64,000 nucleotides of DNA from an uncultured Oscillospiraceae bacterium (GCA_947624985.1 CANQMO010000011.1:23985-87984), one strand, 5' to 3'; counted from the stretch's first letter, positions 16,569 to 25,186 are shown. A program made the numbers and translations. The notes: generated by a model not told the origin, from the letters alone.

Positions 16569-17432
16569 TTAATTGAACAGATTTTGGAAAAAGCTCTTGA
16601 TGCTATCCAGGATACTGGATATCTTGGCGCCGAAGCCCTGTACCTGCTGGGCATACTGGGCCACATTGGACAGCGTGCTTTTGAACTGCTCCACCTTGCT
16701 TTGCAGCTGGTCGGTGGAAAGACCCTCCAGCGTACGGCACAGGCTCACCAGCTGGCTCACGATGGCGTCGCTGAGGGTATAGCCGTACTGGCCGGCGATC
16801 TGGACGATCTGGGCCCGCAGGTCCTCGTCGGTCATGTTCTGGGTCTCGTCCAGAATGAGCTTCAACTCGCTGACGATGGCCACCGCGTCCACATCCTCGA
16901 TTTGGTCGGCCAATTCCGCGGTGATGACCAGCTCGTCGGTGGCGGCGGACTTGGCCTGCTGCTGTAGCTGCACGCCGGTGATACTCTCATAGGCCTTGTA
17001 GATACCCGTGAGGGCGGCGGTGCCGGACACGCCGAAGGGCGCGCCCACCCGTACCTCCGCGTCATAGACGCCCGCCGTCATGAGGGCGGCACGGTACATA
17101 TCCTGCGTGCACCAGGTTATATTGTTGGTGGACACGGTGAGACCGGAGCCCGACGGCAGCGTGCGGATATATACGCAGGAGATACTGTTGTGGCCGATGA
17201 CGTCCTCGCTGACCAGCCCTTCCAGATAATCCCGTTCCTCGGCATTGGTGACGGTGAGCTCCGTCACGCTGCCGCGGGTAAGGCCGAACTGGCCGTACAC
17301 GGAGAGGATCTGCTCCTCTGTCAGATCCGCGCCGACGACCACCCGCTCCTGTCCCTCGCCCATGGCCAGAGCGGGGACGGACAGGGCCGCCAGCATACAA
17401 AATGCGACAATGATGCTGATAAATCTTTTCAT
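16569..17432 (-). CDS. DUF1002 secreted protein
   Basis: A 287-residue exported protein with a clean signal peptide (residues 1-23, cleavage near ALA-MGEG). The mature region matches the DUF1002 family: RGSVTELTVTNAEE, an SISCVYI segment and a helical C-terminus. The family is common in Firmicutes and has no proven function. The start is ATG 17432. The in-frame extension upstream overlaps phosphoglucomutase and is rejected. The GGAG site lies 13 bp upstream, inside the end of the preceding gene. Confidence 0.85.
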   Translation of the reverse strand: MKRFISIIVAFCMLAALSVPALAMGEGQERVVVGADLTEEQILSVYGQFGLTRGSVTELTVTNAEERDYLEGLVSEDVIGHNSISCVYIRTLPSGSGLTVSTNNITWCTQDMYRAALMTAGVYDAEVRVGAPFGVSGTAALTGIYKAYESITGVQLQQQAKSAATDELVITAELADQIEDVDAVAIVSELKLILDETQNMTDEDLRAQIVQIAGQYGYTLSDAIVSQLVSLCRTLEGLSTDQLQSKVEQFKSTLSNVAQYAQQVQGFGAKISSILDSIKSFFQNLFN

Positions 17433-17442
17433 AAACCCGGTA

Positions 17443-19179
17443 TTACTCCTTTCCCAGCGCCTCCGCCGCCGCGGCGCAGGCGTCGGTCCGGGCCTGGCAC
17501 TCGGCCCGCTCCTTCCCTCTGGTGAGGATATAGATCTTGATCTTCGGCTCCGTGCCGGAGGGACGGATGATAAAGTTTGTGTCGTTTTCAAGCTCGAAAT
17601 ACAGGACATTGGAGCCGGAAATGGGCGTGCGGTCCACCGCGCCCAGCCCCGGCACGGTGACGGTGCCGTCCCGGTAATCCCGCATGCGGACCACCCGCTG
17701 GCCGGCAAGTTCCGTGGGCGGCTCCTCCCGCAGCCGGGTCATCAGCGCCGCCATGCGCTCCGGCCCGTCCACGCCCTCCATATAGACGTTGACGGTCTTT
17801 TCGGCAAAACAGCCATATTTTTCATACAGCGCGTCGATGGCGTCCAGCAGCGTCATGTCCTTCCGGTAATAGTGGGCGGCCATCTCCGCGATCATCATGG
17901 AGGCGGTGACGGCGTCCTTGTCCCGGACATAGTCGCCCATCATGTAGCCATAGCTCTCCTCAAAGGCCAGGATATACTGCTCGCCGGTGCCGGCGGCGGC
18001 ATAGGACGCCAGCCGCTCCGCCATGAACTTGAAGCCGGTGAAGGTCTCGCCGTAGGCCACGTTGTTGGCCTGGCAGATGGTGCGTGTCATGTTGGTGGAG
18101 ACGATGGTGGACAATATCACGGGCTTGGCCGGCATGGCCCCGGCTCTCTGCCGGGCGGTGATGACGTAATCGGCCAGCAGCGCGCCCATCTGGTTGCCGG
18201 TGATGGTGTGGAACTCGCCGTCCTTGCCCCGGGCCATGACGCCCACACGGTCGGAGTCCGGGTCCGTGCCGATGATCAGATCGCTCTTGACCTTCTTGGC
18301 CAAGTCCACCGCCAGATAAAAGCCCTCCGGATTCTCCGGATTGGGGCTCTCCACCGTGGGGAAGCGGCCGTCGATGACCATCTGCTCCGGCACGGGATGG
18401 ATGTGCTTCAGCCCCAGACGCTTCAACGCCTCCGGCACCAGGATGTGACCGGCGCCGTGGAAGGGGGTGTAGACAACCTGGAACTCGTCCGCCACATCCC
18501 GGACCGCCGCCGGGTCGATGGCCTGGGCCAGGACGTTTTTCAAAAACACCTCGTCTGTCTCGGCGCCGATGACCTCGATGAGGCCCTTCTCCACGGCCTC
18601 GTCGAAGGGCATGGAGGAGATGTCGTTGAAGATGTCGATCTCGGCCATGTTCCGGGCCACCGCCTCCGCGTGGTGAGGCGGGAGCTGCGCGCCGTCGGAC
18701 CAGTAGACCTTGTAGCCGTTGTAGGCCATGGGGTTGTGGCTGGCGGTGATGTTGATACCGGCGGTGGCGCCGTAGTGCAGCACGCTGAAGCTCAGCTCCG
18801 GGGTGGGGCGCAGAGCGTCGAAGATACGCACATGGATACCGCTGGCGGCGCAGACGCAGGCGGCCTCCCGGGCAAACTCCTGGCTGTTCAGCCGGCAGTC
18901 GTAGGCGATCACCACGCCCTTGTGCCGGGCCTCGTCGCCCTCCGCCACGATCAGGGAGGCGAAGGCCTGGGTGGCCCAGCGGATCACATGGATGTTCATC
19001 CGGGCAAGCCCCGCGCCCATCACGCCCCGCAGTCCGGCGGTGCCGAATTCCAGCGGGCCGCGGAAGCGGCTTTTGATCTCGTCGTCGTTGTCCCGGATGG
19101 CGTCCAGTTCGTGCCACTCCTCGTCGGAAAGGGCCGGGCTGTCCAGCCAGCGCTCATATTCCTTCCTGTAATCCGTCAT
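17443..19179 (-). CDS. Phosphoglucomutase/phosphomannomutase
   Basis: A 578-residue alpha-D-phosphohexomutase that interconverts hexose 1- and 6-phosphates, feeding glycogen, cell-wall and glycolipid precursors. It has the catalytic phosphoserine loop TASHNP (S147), the metal loop GTDPDSDR (about 310-317), the sugar loop FEESYG and the phosphate loop RPSGTEPKIK. The length fits the PgcA type of Firmicutes. Its start overlaps the end of the DUF2007-like gene by 26 bp. Confidence 0.95.
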   Translation of the reverse strand: MTDYRKEYERWLDSPALSDEEWHELDAIRDNDDEIKSRFRGPLEFGTAGLRGVMGAGLARMNIHVIRWATQAFASLIVAEGDEARHKGVVIAYDCRLNSQEFAREAACVCAASGIHVRIFDALRPTPELSFSVLHYGATAGINITASHNPMAYNGYKVYWSDGAQLPPHHAEAVARNMAEIDIFNDISSMPFDEAVEKGLIEVIGAETDEVFLKNVLAQAIDPAAVRDVADEFQVVYTPFHGAGHILVPEALKRLGLKHIHPVPEQMVIDGRFPTVESPNPENPEGFYLAVDLAKKVKSDLIIGTDPDSDRVGVMARGKDGEFHTITGNQMGALLADYVITARQRAGAMPAKPVILSTIVSTNMTRTICQANNVAYGETFTGFKFMAERLASYAAAGTGEQYILAFEESYGYMMGDYVRDKDAVTASMMIAEMAAHYYRKDMTLLDAIDALYEKYGCFAEKTVNVYMEGVDGPERMAALMTRLREEPPTELAGQRVVRMRDYRDGTVTVPGLGAVDRTPISGSNVLYFELENDTNFIIRPSGTEPKIKIYILTRGKERAECQARTDACAAAAEALGKE

Positions 19180-19468
19180 TGTCGGGCACTCCTTTCAAAA
19201 GTTCCTGAGCCTCCTCCAGTCGGCTTTTCGGTACATAGATATCCACCCCGCTGCCGCTCATGCCGATCATGACCTTGCCGAAAGCGCCGTCTCCGGGGTA
19301 GCGGGAAAAACTGGGTATGCCGTAAGCGCCCAGCATACTGCGGGTCATCTCCGCCTGCATATCCAGCTGTGAACAGTTCAGAAGCAGGGCCGGTTCCTCC
19401 GGCTCGCCGTCCGGTCCCTTGGGCCAGGCCTCATAGTCCTGGCCGAATCTGTGCAGTCCAAAGGACAT
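19154..19468 (-). CDS. DUF2007-like small protein
   Basis: A 104-residue soluble protein resembling DUF2007 putative signal-transducing domains (LLNCSQLDMQAEMTRSMLGAYGI, followed by a V-rich strand and VPKSRLEEAQELL). The family is poorly characterised. It lies between rlmH (24 bp upstream) and phosphoglucomutase (26-bp overlap), so translation is probably coupled to the latter. Confidence 0.65.
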   Translation of the reverse strand: MSFGLHRFGQDYEAWPKGPDGEPEEPALLLNCSQLDMQAEMTRSMLGAYGIPSFSRYPGDGAFGKVMIGMSGSGVDIYVPKSRLEEAQELLKGVPDNDGLQEGI

Positions 19469-19492
19469 AACCGCACCTCATTTCAAATACGT

Positions 19493-19918
19493 CTATTTGT
19501 GGTATTTGGTTCCGGCGTTGATGGAAAACGCCCGGTATATCTGCTCCAGGACCATCACCCGCGCCAGGTGGTGAGGGAAGGTCATGTCCGACATGGAAAG
19601 ACGCAGATCGGCGGCGGCTTTCGCCCGTTCCGGCAGGCCGTCCGACCCGCCGATGAGAAAGCACAGCCGGCTGACGCCGCTGTTTGCCAGCTTCTCCAGC
19701 CTGGCAGCCAGGGCGGGGCTGGACATCTTCTCGCCCTCGATACACAGGGCGATCACATAGGCGCCCCCGGGGATACGGGAGACGACGTCCCCGCCATCGG
19801 CAAGCTCGGTCACTTCGATCTTGCAGAAGGCGCCCAGGCGCTTCAGATACTCCTGACAGGCGGCGATGTAATAAGGCTCCTTCAGCCGTCCCTGACAGAT
19901 GACACTCATGTGAAACAC
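19493..19918 (-). CDS. rlmH: 23S rRNA (pseudouridine1915-N3)-methyltransferase RlmH
   Basis: A 141-residue SPOUT methyltransferase acting on 23S rRNA helix 69. C-terminal family sequences are plain: LSMSDMTFPHHLARVMVLEQ and YRAF, ending in YHK, with FLIGGSDGLP for SAM binding. GTG at 19918 is preferred to the ATG at 19909. GGAGGTG sits 5 bp before the GTG, and its N-terminus (MFHMSVICQGRLKE) aligns better with the family. It is shorter than the usual 155-160 residues through a shorter middle loop. It overlaps the end of the MBL-fold gene. Confidence 0.9.
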   Translation of the reverse strand: MFHMSVICQGRLKEPYYIAACQEYLKRLGAFCKIEVTELADGGDVVSRIPGGAYVIALCIEGEKMSSPALAARLEKLANSGVSRLCFLIGGSDGLPERAKAAADLRLSMSDMTFPHHLARVMVLEQIYRAFSINAGTKYHK

Positions 19919-20685
19919 GGCGTCACCTCCACCTCCAGCCTGCCGTATTCCGGCGCCACGGCTATCTCTGCCCGGGTGCCCTCCAGAGCCCGGCAGACGG
20001 TCTGCCGGGCAAGAGCGGGCAGATTGTTGTTTTTGGACAGGTGCCCCAGCACGATCTGCCGGGTGCCCTGCCGGGCCAGCACCGCCGCCAGCCATGTACA
20101 CTCCGCGTTGGACAGGTGCCCTGTGTCGGAGAGGATACGCCGTTTCAGATAGGCGGGGTAGGGGCCGTTTCGGAGCATGGAGACATCGTGGTTCGCCTCT
20201 ATAAGGGCGGCGTCCGCCCCGGTGAAATACCGCAGCATGGTATCGGTCACGCAGCCGGTATCCGTGGCCGCGGCCAGCACGGCCCCGTCCGCCTCGATCC
20301 GATAGCCCACGCTCTGGGCCGTGTCATGGGGCGTGGGGAAGGCCGTCACGGTCATGCACCCAAGCGAGAGAGGCCGCTCCGGCTCCAGGACCCGCACATA
20401 AGAGCTTGCCCCGGGAACAGCCCGACGCAATGCGTCCGCCACCGTCCCGGGGGCATAGACCGGCAAAGGATATTGTTTCGTGAAAACAGTCAGCCCTGAG
20501 ACGTGGTCCGCGTGTTCGTGTGTGATGAAAATGCCGTCCAGACTGGCGGGCTCTACGCCCTCGTTCAGAAGCGACTGCCGCATCCGCCTGGCGGAGATGC
20601 CCGCGTCGATGAGGATGCCGCGGCCGCCGCCCTGCACCAGCGCGCAGTTGCCGGAGGAGCCGCTGGCAAAGACCACCAGACGCAT
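19906..20685 (-). CDS. MBL-fold hydrolase, YycJ/WalJ-like
   Basis: A 259-residue metallo-beta-lactamase-fold protein with the metal motif THEHADHVSGL, a conserved N-terminus FASGSSGN and a later GHLSNAE. These match YycJ/WalJ-type proteins, implicated in Firmicutes in DNA metabolism or cell-wall coordination. The nuclease activity of the subfamily is suggested rather than proven. The start codon overlaps the murA stop by one base and the end overlaps rlmH. Confidence 0.82.
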   Translation of the reverse strand: MRLVVFASGSSGNCALVQGGGRGILIDAGISARRMRQSLLNEGVEPASLDGIFITHEHADHVSGLTVFTKQYPLPVYAPGTVADALRRAVPGASSYVRVLEPERPLSLGCMTVTAFPTPHDTAQSVGYRIEADGAVLAAATDTGCVTDTMLRYFTGADAALIEANHDVSMLRNGPYPAYLKRRILSDTGHLSNAECTWLAAVLARQGTRQIVLGHLSKNNNLPALARQTVCRALEGTRAEIAVAPEYGRLEVEVTPCFT

Positions 20686-22001
20686 TAGCCCGCGGACACG
20701 CAGGCCGGGTCCGCCTGCGCTTCATCCGGCTCATCGACGCAGCGCATGTCCGCGCCCAGTGCCCGGAATTTGCCCACGATGTCCTGGTAGCCCCGCTCGA
20801 TGTAGACAATGTCCTCGATCTTCGTCTCGCCCCGGGCGGCAAGACCCGCTATGACCATGGCCGCGCCGGCCCGCAGGTCGCAGGCCCGGACCACCGCGCC
20901 GGTGAGACGGTCCACGCCCTGCAAAAAGGCGGACTGGTCCTCCACCTCGATCCGGGCGCCCATCTTTTTCAGTTCGCCGACGTATTTGAACCGCCCATTG
21001 TTCCACACGCCCTCCGTCACCACGCTCACGCCGGGGGCGCAGCACAGCACCGCGGTCATCTGCGGCTGCATGTCGGTGGGGAAGCCGGGGTAGGGCTTCG
21101 TTTTCAGGTTCGTGGGGTGCAGAGGGCCGTCCCGGCGGACCAGCACATAGTCGTCGCCCTCCTCCACCTCCACGTTCATCTCCCGCAGCTTGGAGGAGAT
21201 ACACTCCAGGTGCTTGGGTATCACGTTGGCCACCCTCACCGCGCCGCCGGCGGCGGCCACGGCGGCCATATAGGTGCCCGCCTCGATCTGGTCGGGGATA
21301 AGGGCGTAGGTGCCGCCGTGCAGCTGCTTCACGCCCCGGATCTTGATGACGTCGGTACCGGCGCCGCGCACGTCCGCGCCCATGGAGTTGAGGAAGTTCG
21401 CCAGATCCACGATGTGGGGCTCCCGGGCCACGTTTTCGATGACTGTGCGCCCTTCCGCCGTGGCGGCGGCGATCATGATGTTGATGGTGGCGCCGACGGA
21501 TACTTTATCGAGATATACCGTCGTGCCGGTCAGCCGGCCGTTTTTGGCCGTGGCGTTGATAAATCCGCCGGAGAGGCTGATGTCCGCGCCCAGGGCCGAG
21601 AGCCCCTTCAAGTGCTGGTCGATAGGCCGCACGCCGAAGTTGCAGCCGCCGGGCATGGTGGTGCGGGCCCGGCCAAAGCGGCCCAGCATGGCGCCGATCA
21701 GATAATAGCTGGCCCGGATCTTCCGGGTCCTGACCCACATATCCTCCGGCAGAACGTCCATCTGCACATGGGTGCAGTCCAGTTCTACGGTGGAGGGGTT
21801 GATCATGTTCACCTTCGCTCCCATGTAGGTGAGGGTGTGCAGCAGGGTGTCGGTATCGCTGATCTGAGGCAGATTCTCCAGCCTGCATACGCCACGGACC
21901 ATGATGGCCGCCGGGATGATGGCCACCGCCGCGTTCTTCGCGCCGGAGATCTCCACCGTACCGCGCAGGGGTTTTCCGCCTTGAATAACGTACTTTTCCA
22001 T
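20685..22001 (-). CDS. murA: UDP-N-acetylglucosamine 1-carboxyvinyltransferase
   Basis: A 438-residue enzyme of the first committed step of peptidoglycan synthesis, which adds enolpyruvate to UDP-GlcNAc. It shows the substrate lysine in GAKNAA (K22), the catalytic and fosfomycin-reactive Cys in PGGCNFG (C120) and the PTDMQPQ motif. The ATG at 22001 with GGGAG 5 bp upstream is favoured over a TTG at 22013. A second MurA copy, common in Firmicutes, is not in this window. Confidence 0.96.
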   Translation of the reverse strand: MEKYVIQGGKPLRGTVEISGAKNAAVAIIPAAIMVRGVCRLENLPQISDTDTLLHTLTYMGAKVNMINPSTVELDCTHVQMDVLPEDMWVRTRKIRASYYLIGAMLGRFGRARTTMPGGCNFGVRPIDQHLKGLSALGADISLSGGFINATAKNGRLTGTTVYLDKVSVGATINIMIAAATAEGRTVIENVAREPHIVDLANFLNSMGADVRGAGTDVIKIRGVKQLHGGTYALIPDQIEAGTYMAAVAAAGGAVRVANVIPKHLECISSKLREMNVEVEEGDDYVLVRRDGPLHPTNLKTKPYPGFPTDMQPQMTAVLCCAPGVSVVTEGVWNNGRFKYVGELKKMGARIEVEDQSAFLQGVDRLTGAVVRACDLRAGAAMVIAGLAARGETKIEDIVYIERGYQDIVGKFRALGADMRCVDEPDEAQADPACVSAG

Positions 22002-22105
22002 ATAGGCTCCCAAACTTTTTTATATGCGCCGGAGCGGAATGACAGCGCCCGGGCCTTATATCTTCGCAAACACGAAAAATATTTTACCACATCTCCGGGG
22101 GAAAA

Positions 22106-22645
22106 TCAATTCCCGGCGAGGAAGGCGGCGGCCTTCAGCACGCCTGCGACCGTCTTGGCGTCCCGTATCCGGCCCGCCAGGACCATGTCCGCCAGCTCAC
22201 GCAGGGGCATCCTCTCCACGTCCAGAAACTCGTTGGGGTCCGGATGGGCCTTGCCCTGGCGCAGGCCGGTGGCAAGGTAGATGTATATCTTCTCCGTGGA
22301 GATACCGGGAGAGACGTACAGAAAGCCCAGATCCTTCCAGTTCTCGGCCACCAGACCGGTCTCCTCACCAAGCTCCCGCTGCACGGCGGCGAAGGGCTCT
22401 TCGCCCGGCTCCAGCTTTCCGGCGGGCAGCTCCAGAAGGTGGGTCTGGAAGGGGTAGCGGTACTGGCGCACCAGCGCCACGTCCCCGTGTTCGTCCACCG
22501 CCGCCACACAGACCCCGCCCGGATGGTGCACCACCTCCCGGATACTGGTGGCTCCGTTGGGCAGCGTCACCAGGTCCGCGGTCACGTCCACCACCACGCC
22601 CTTGTAGGCGTTCACCCGGCGCAGCGGCTTTTCCGTGTAGTCCAT
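22106..22645 (-). CDS. Nudix hydrolase, ADP-ribose pyrophosphatase type
   Basis: A 179-residue Nudix protein with a full Nudix box (GKLEPGEEPFAAVQRELGEE, then TGL, about residues 77-99). The downstream proline-type spacing (LYVSPGISTEKIYIY) is typical of ADP-ribose diphosphatases. It would hydrolyse ADP-ribose or related nucleoside diphosphates. It is transcribed away from the MecA-like gene and toward murA, about 100 bp away. Confidence 0.88.
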   Translation of the reverse strand: MDYTEKPLRRVNAYKGVVVDVTADLVTLPNGATSIREVVHHPGGVCVAAVDEHGDVALVRQYRYPFQTHLLELPAGKLEPGEEPFAAVQRELGEETGLVAENWKDLGFLYVSPGISTEKIYIYLATGLRQGKAHPDPNEFLDVERMPLRELADMVLAGRIRDAKTVAGVLKAAAFLAGN

Positions 22646-22809
22646 AGTATCCCCCCTTCTCTAAGAAGGCAGTTCAAGGTTACATAATATAGCTGTTGAC
22701 CAGTATAGCACACCTTTCGGCAAATTACCACATTTTTATGCATGCGTTTGTGAAAATGTTATGGTATCATCGTATCACGGACCATATGAGCCGGGGGAGG
22801 ACATACATA

Positions 22810-23265
22810 ATGAGGACCATACAGGCGGCGGACACGGCGGTATCCATCTTGATCACCAGAGAGGAAGCGCCCACGGGGCGGGCGCTTCTGGCGCTGATAC
22901 GCCAGGCGCTGACGGAGCGGGGCCTGACGCCCTGGCCGGACGCGGAGGCGGAGTGCTTTGCCGCGGGGGAGGACACGCTGGTGATCGCCCGGCCCGCTCA
23001 TACGCGCAGGCCGGCTTTTTATTTTGCCGATCTGGAGGCGCTCCTGGGGGGAGCGCTGGTCAGCGCCGCCGAGGAGAGCGCGCTGTATCTGGCCCGGGAG
23101 GGCGGGTATATCCTGGTGGTATCGGCGCCGGCGGCGCCGGCGCTGTATGAGTATGGAGAGGCATTCGCGGCCTCCTCCCTCTGGGAGGAACATGCCCGGG
23201 AGCAGGGGATGTGCCTGGTGCCGGAACGGGCACTGGAGACGCTGGCTCGGCATTTTTCGCGCTGA
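22810..23265 (+). CDS. MecA-like adaptor protein (tentative)
   Basis: A 151-residue acidic protein. The C-terminal half (FYFADLEALLGGAL, SALYLAREGGYILVV, EYGEAF, the spaced EH-G-LVP pattern and ALETLARHF) resembles the MecA C-terminal domain that docks substrates onto ClpC. The N-terminal half is shorter than in B. subtilis MecA. GGGGGAGG lies 9 bp before ATG 22810. It sits upstream of smpB, but a hairpin array and a separate promoter intervene. The family call is by eye only. Confidence 0.5.
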   Translation: MRTIQAADTAVSILITREEAPTGRALLALIRQALTERGLTPWPDAEAECFAAGEDTLVIARPAHTRRPAFYFADLEALLGGALVSAAEESALYLAREGGYILVVSAPAAPALYEYGEAFAASSLWEEHAREQGMCLVPERALETLARHFSR

Positions 23266-23274
23266 GCAGGTGAT

Positions 23275-23462
23275 AATGATTATCTGATGGCAAAACGCCG
23301 CAAGGCGTTGTGCCGAGCCGCTTTGCGGCTCAGCAAAACAGCGGGGCTGTTTTGCCAGATAGTCATTGCAATGAGCATCGCGCAAATGATCCCTTGGCTC
23401 ATTTGCTGCCAAACGTGTCGTTTGGCGGCGAAAACATTTGTTTTCGCCTTGCGATGATCATT
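23275..23462. repeat. Double-cloverleaf hairpin array (array B)
   Basis: Two tandem cloverleaf-like units with no credible gene. Unit 1: outer arms 23275-23286 and 23356-23367 pair over 12 bp (one G-T) and enclose three perfect hairpins: GGC..ACGCC/GGCGT..GCC (about 23289-23314), GAGCCGC/GCGGCTC (23315-23331) and GCAAAACAGC/GCTGTTTTGC (23333-23355). Unit 2: outer arms 23370-23381 and 23451-23462 pair over 11 of 12 bp. They enclose GCAAATGA/TCATTTGC (23382-23406), GCCAAACG/CGTTTGGC (23408-23426) and GGCGAAAACA/TGTTTTCGCC (23427-23448). It lies between the MecA-like gene and the smpB promoter. Confidence 0.75.
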
Positions 23463-23508
23463 ATACATTACCAATGTGTAAACTTTTTTCGGGCCCGGCA
23501 GGTTATAA

Positions 23509-23537
23509 TTGCGAAAAGCGCGAAGTCGTTGTATAAT
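23509..23537 (+). promoter_or_regulatory. Sigma-A promoter for smpB
   Basis: TTGCGA (23509-23514) and TATAAT (23532-23537) with a 17-bp spacer, 40 bp before the smpB start codon. Confidence 0.75.
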
Positions 23538-23576
23538 GTTGCTGTGAGAAAGCCCCCGGGGAAGGGAGATGAGCCG

Positions 23577-24047
23577 ATGCCGGCCAGAGGCAAGGGGACG
23601 AAGCTGATCGCGGAAAACCGCAAGGCGTACCACGATTATTTTGTTCTTGACCGCTATGAGGCGGGTATCGAGCTTACGGGCACGGAGGTCAAATCCGTCC
23701 GCGCCGGCACCCTGAACCTGAAAGACTGTTACGCCCGGGTGAAAAACGGGGAGCTGTGGATCCGGGGCATGCACATCAGCCCCTACAGGCAGGGCAGTTA
23801 TTTCAACGCCGACCCGGACAGGGACCGCCGGCTGCTGATGCACCGGCGGGAGATCGTCCGGCTGGGGGCGAAGGTGCAGCAGGAGGGACTGGCGCTGGTA
23901 CCGCTGAGCCTGTACTTCAAGGACAGCCTCGTCAAGGTGGAACTGGGGCTGTGCAAGGGCAAAAAGCTGTACGACAAGCGCAGCGACGCGGCGGAAAAGA
24001 GCGCCCGCCGCGAGATGGATCGGAAATTCAAGGAGGCAAACGCATGA
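23577..24047 (+). CDS. smpB: SsrA-binding protein SmpB
   Basis: A 156-residue partner of tmRNA in trans-translation. It binds the tRNA-like domain and delivers it to stalled ribosomes. Family sequences include [36 protein letters not shown] and the Lys-rich tail [12 protein letters not shown] 23577 is chosen because GGGAG lies 8 bp upstream and it gives the usual length. An in-frame upstream extension runs through the hairpin array and is rejected. The cyclophilin gene overlaps the stop, and ssrA itself lies about 0.7 kb downstream. Confidence 0.96.
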   Translation: MPARGKGTKLIAENRKAYHDYFVLDRYEAGIELTGTEVKSVRAGTLNLKDCYARVKNGELWIRGMHISPYRQGSYFNADPDRDRRLLMHRREIVRLGAKVQQEGLALVPLSLYFKDSLVKVELGLCKGKKLYDKRSDAAEKSARREMDRKFKEANA

Positions 24048-24562
24048 AAAATCCTATCGTGACCATTCGGATGCACGACGGCGGCGTCATCAAGGCGGAG
24101 CTCTATCCGGAGATCGCGCCCAATACGGTCAACAACTTTATCTCCCTTGTGAAAGAGGGGTTTTATAACGGCCTTATCTTCCACCGGGTGATCCCCGGCT
24201 TCATGATCCAGGGGGGCTGCCCCCAAGGCAATGGCACCGGCGGACCGGGCTATTCCATCCCCGGCGAATTCACCGCCAACGGCTATGGCAACGACCTGCG
24301 CCACACCCGGGGCGTGCTGAGCATGGCCCGGGCCATGGACCCGGATTCCGCCGGCAGCCAGTTTTTCATCATGCATGAGGACGCGCCCCATTTGGACGGC
24401 CAGTATGCCGCCTTCGGGCAGGTGCTGGAGGGCATGGATGTGGTGGACAGGATCGCCGCGGTCAAGACCGGCTGGGGCGACAAGCCCCTGACCCCCCAGG
24501 TCATGGATAAGGTCACGGTGGACACCTTCGGCCAGGAGTATCCCGCGCCGAAAAAAGTATAA
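24044..24562 (+). CDS. Cyclophilin-type peptidyl-prolyl isomerase
   Basis: A 172-residue cytoplasmic PPIase that speeds proline isomerisation. Active-site sequences [29 protein letters not shown] and [12 protein letters not shown] are intact. There is no signal peptide. It starts within the smpB stop (ATGA overlap) behind AAGGAGG, so it is translated from the smpB transcript. Confidence 0.95.
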   Translation: MKNPIVTIRMHDGGVIKAELYPEIAPNTVNNFISLVKEGFYNGLIFHRVIPGFMIQGGCPQGNGTGGPGYSIPGEFTANGYGNDLRHTRGVLSMARAMDPDSAGSQFFIMHEDAPHLDGQYAAFGQVLEGMDVVDRIAAVKTGWGDKPLTPQVMDKVTVDTFGQEYPAPKKV

Positions 24563-24594
24563 TATAATACCTTATAGGAAAGGTTCGTTCTCAT

Positions 24595-24735
24595 ATCTTC
24601 CTCCGAAGCGCAAATCGACACTTCGCCCCGGACAAGGGCCCCCGCGCGAACGCTGTTCGCGTGGGGAGAGGAGGAGCCGCGGAGTATCCGGGATATGACG
24701 CTTGCGCCATATCCCGGCCTACGGAGCGCACTCCG
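24595..24735. repeat. Hairpin-array intergenic element (array C) upstream of ssrA
   Basis: Consecutive hairpins: CGAAG/CTTCG (about 24603-24625), GCCC/GGGC, CCCC-CGCGAAC/GTTCGCG-GGGG, CCGGGATATG/CATATCCCGG (10 bp) and CGGAG/CTCCG. CTTCCTCC before the first and GGAGGAG after the third can pair imperfectly, giving a cloverleaf like those of array B. No promoter for ssrA is obvious in it, and no credible gene is seen. Confidence 0.55.
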
Positions 24736-24740
24736 ACGAG

Positions 24741-25101
24741 GGGCTGCAATGGTTTCGACGGGGGCGTGGGGACGGAATAAGCGGGCGGATGTCCCGGACA
24801 TCCATAAAACCGGGAACCTTTCAAATTAACTGAGAACGACAACACCGTTCTGGCCGCCGCTTAAGGCAGGCCCGTCCAGCCCGGGAGCGCTGCGGCCCGG
24901 GGCCTGGGCGTCGACTAGCAGCGTCCGTGCGTGCGCAAAGCTTTGAGCGCACCATGCATAATGAAGCTACCTGACCCGTCATGCGTGACGGCCTGCACCG
25001 GGAAGGGGAAAAGCGCGTAAGCGCAGTATGACCGTCTGCGCCCGGAGAAGGTTCCGTTGAAGCGTTTTCGGACAGGGGTTCGATTCCCCTCAGCTCCACC
25101 A
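24741..25101 (+). ncRNA. ssrA: Transfer-messenger RNA (tmRNA)
   Basis: A complete one-piece tmRNA of about 361 nt that rescues stalled ribosomes with SmpB. The 5-prime end GGGGCTGCAATGGTTTCGAC pairs with the 3-prime acceptor strand CAGCTCC (25091-25097). The T-loop GGTTCGATTCC and an encoded CCA end follow. The tag reading frame is at 24832-24864. A terminator follows at once. The gene is intact although a mobile element begins shortly downstream. Confidence 0.97.
24832..24864 (+). other. tmRNA tag-peptide reading frame
   Basis: Resume codon GAG, then AAC GAC AAC ACC GTT CTG GCC GCC GCT and stop TAA, giving the tag ENDNTVLAAA. The context TTAACT-GAG-AAC-GAC aligns with the E. coli resume site TTAGTC-GCA-AAC-GAC. 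The first codon is Glu where many species use Ala. The LAAA end is a typical protease recognition tail. Confidence 0.85.
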
Positions 25102-25107
25102 AGATTG

Positions 25108-25152
25108 AGAAATCCGAACTTGATTCCAATAGGAAACGGGTTCGGGTTTCTT
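25108..25152 (+). terminator. Terminator of ssrA
   Basis: AGAAATCCGAAC (25108-25119) pairs with GTTCGGGTTTCT (25140-25151), with one G-T pair, ending in a T-rich tail. Confidence 0.7.
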
Positions 25153-25186
25153 GTGTATATTGAGGATATTGAGTTGTAAACAGAAC

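Noticed and set aside
17245..19272. Very long plus-strand open frame opposite phosphoglucomutase
   Set aside because: It is the antisense shadow of a high-GC gene. The minus strand encodes a complete phosphohexomutase with all catalytic loops.
23275..23462. CRISPR array interpretation of the hairpin string
   Set aside because: The hairpin arms differ from one another and there are no regular direct repeats or equal spacers.
24741..25101. 3-prime end of ssrA as the proven integration site
   Set aside because: No duplicate of the ssrA 3-prime end was seen at either right boundary, and the element uses a serine rather than a tyrosine recombinase.
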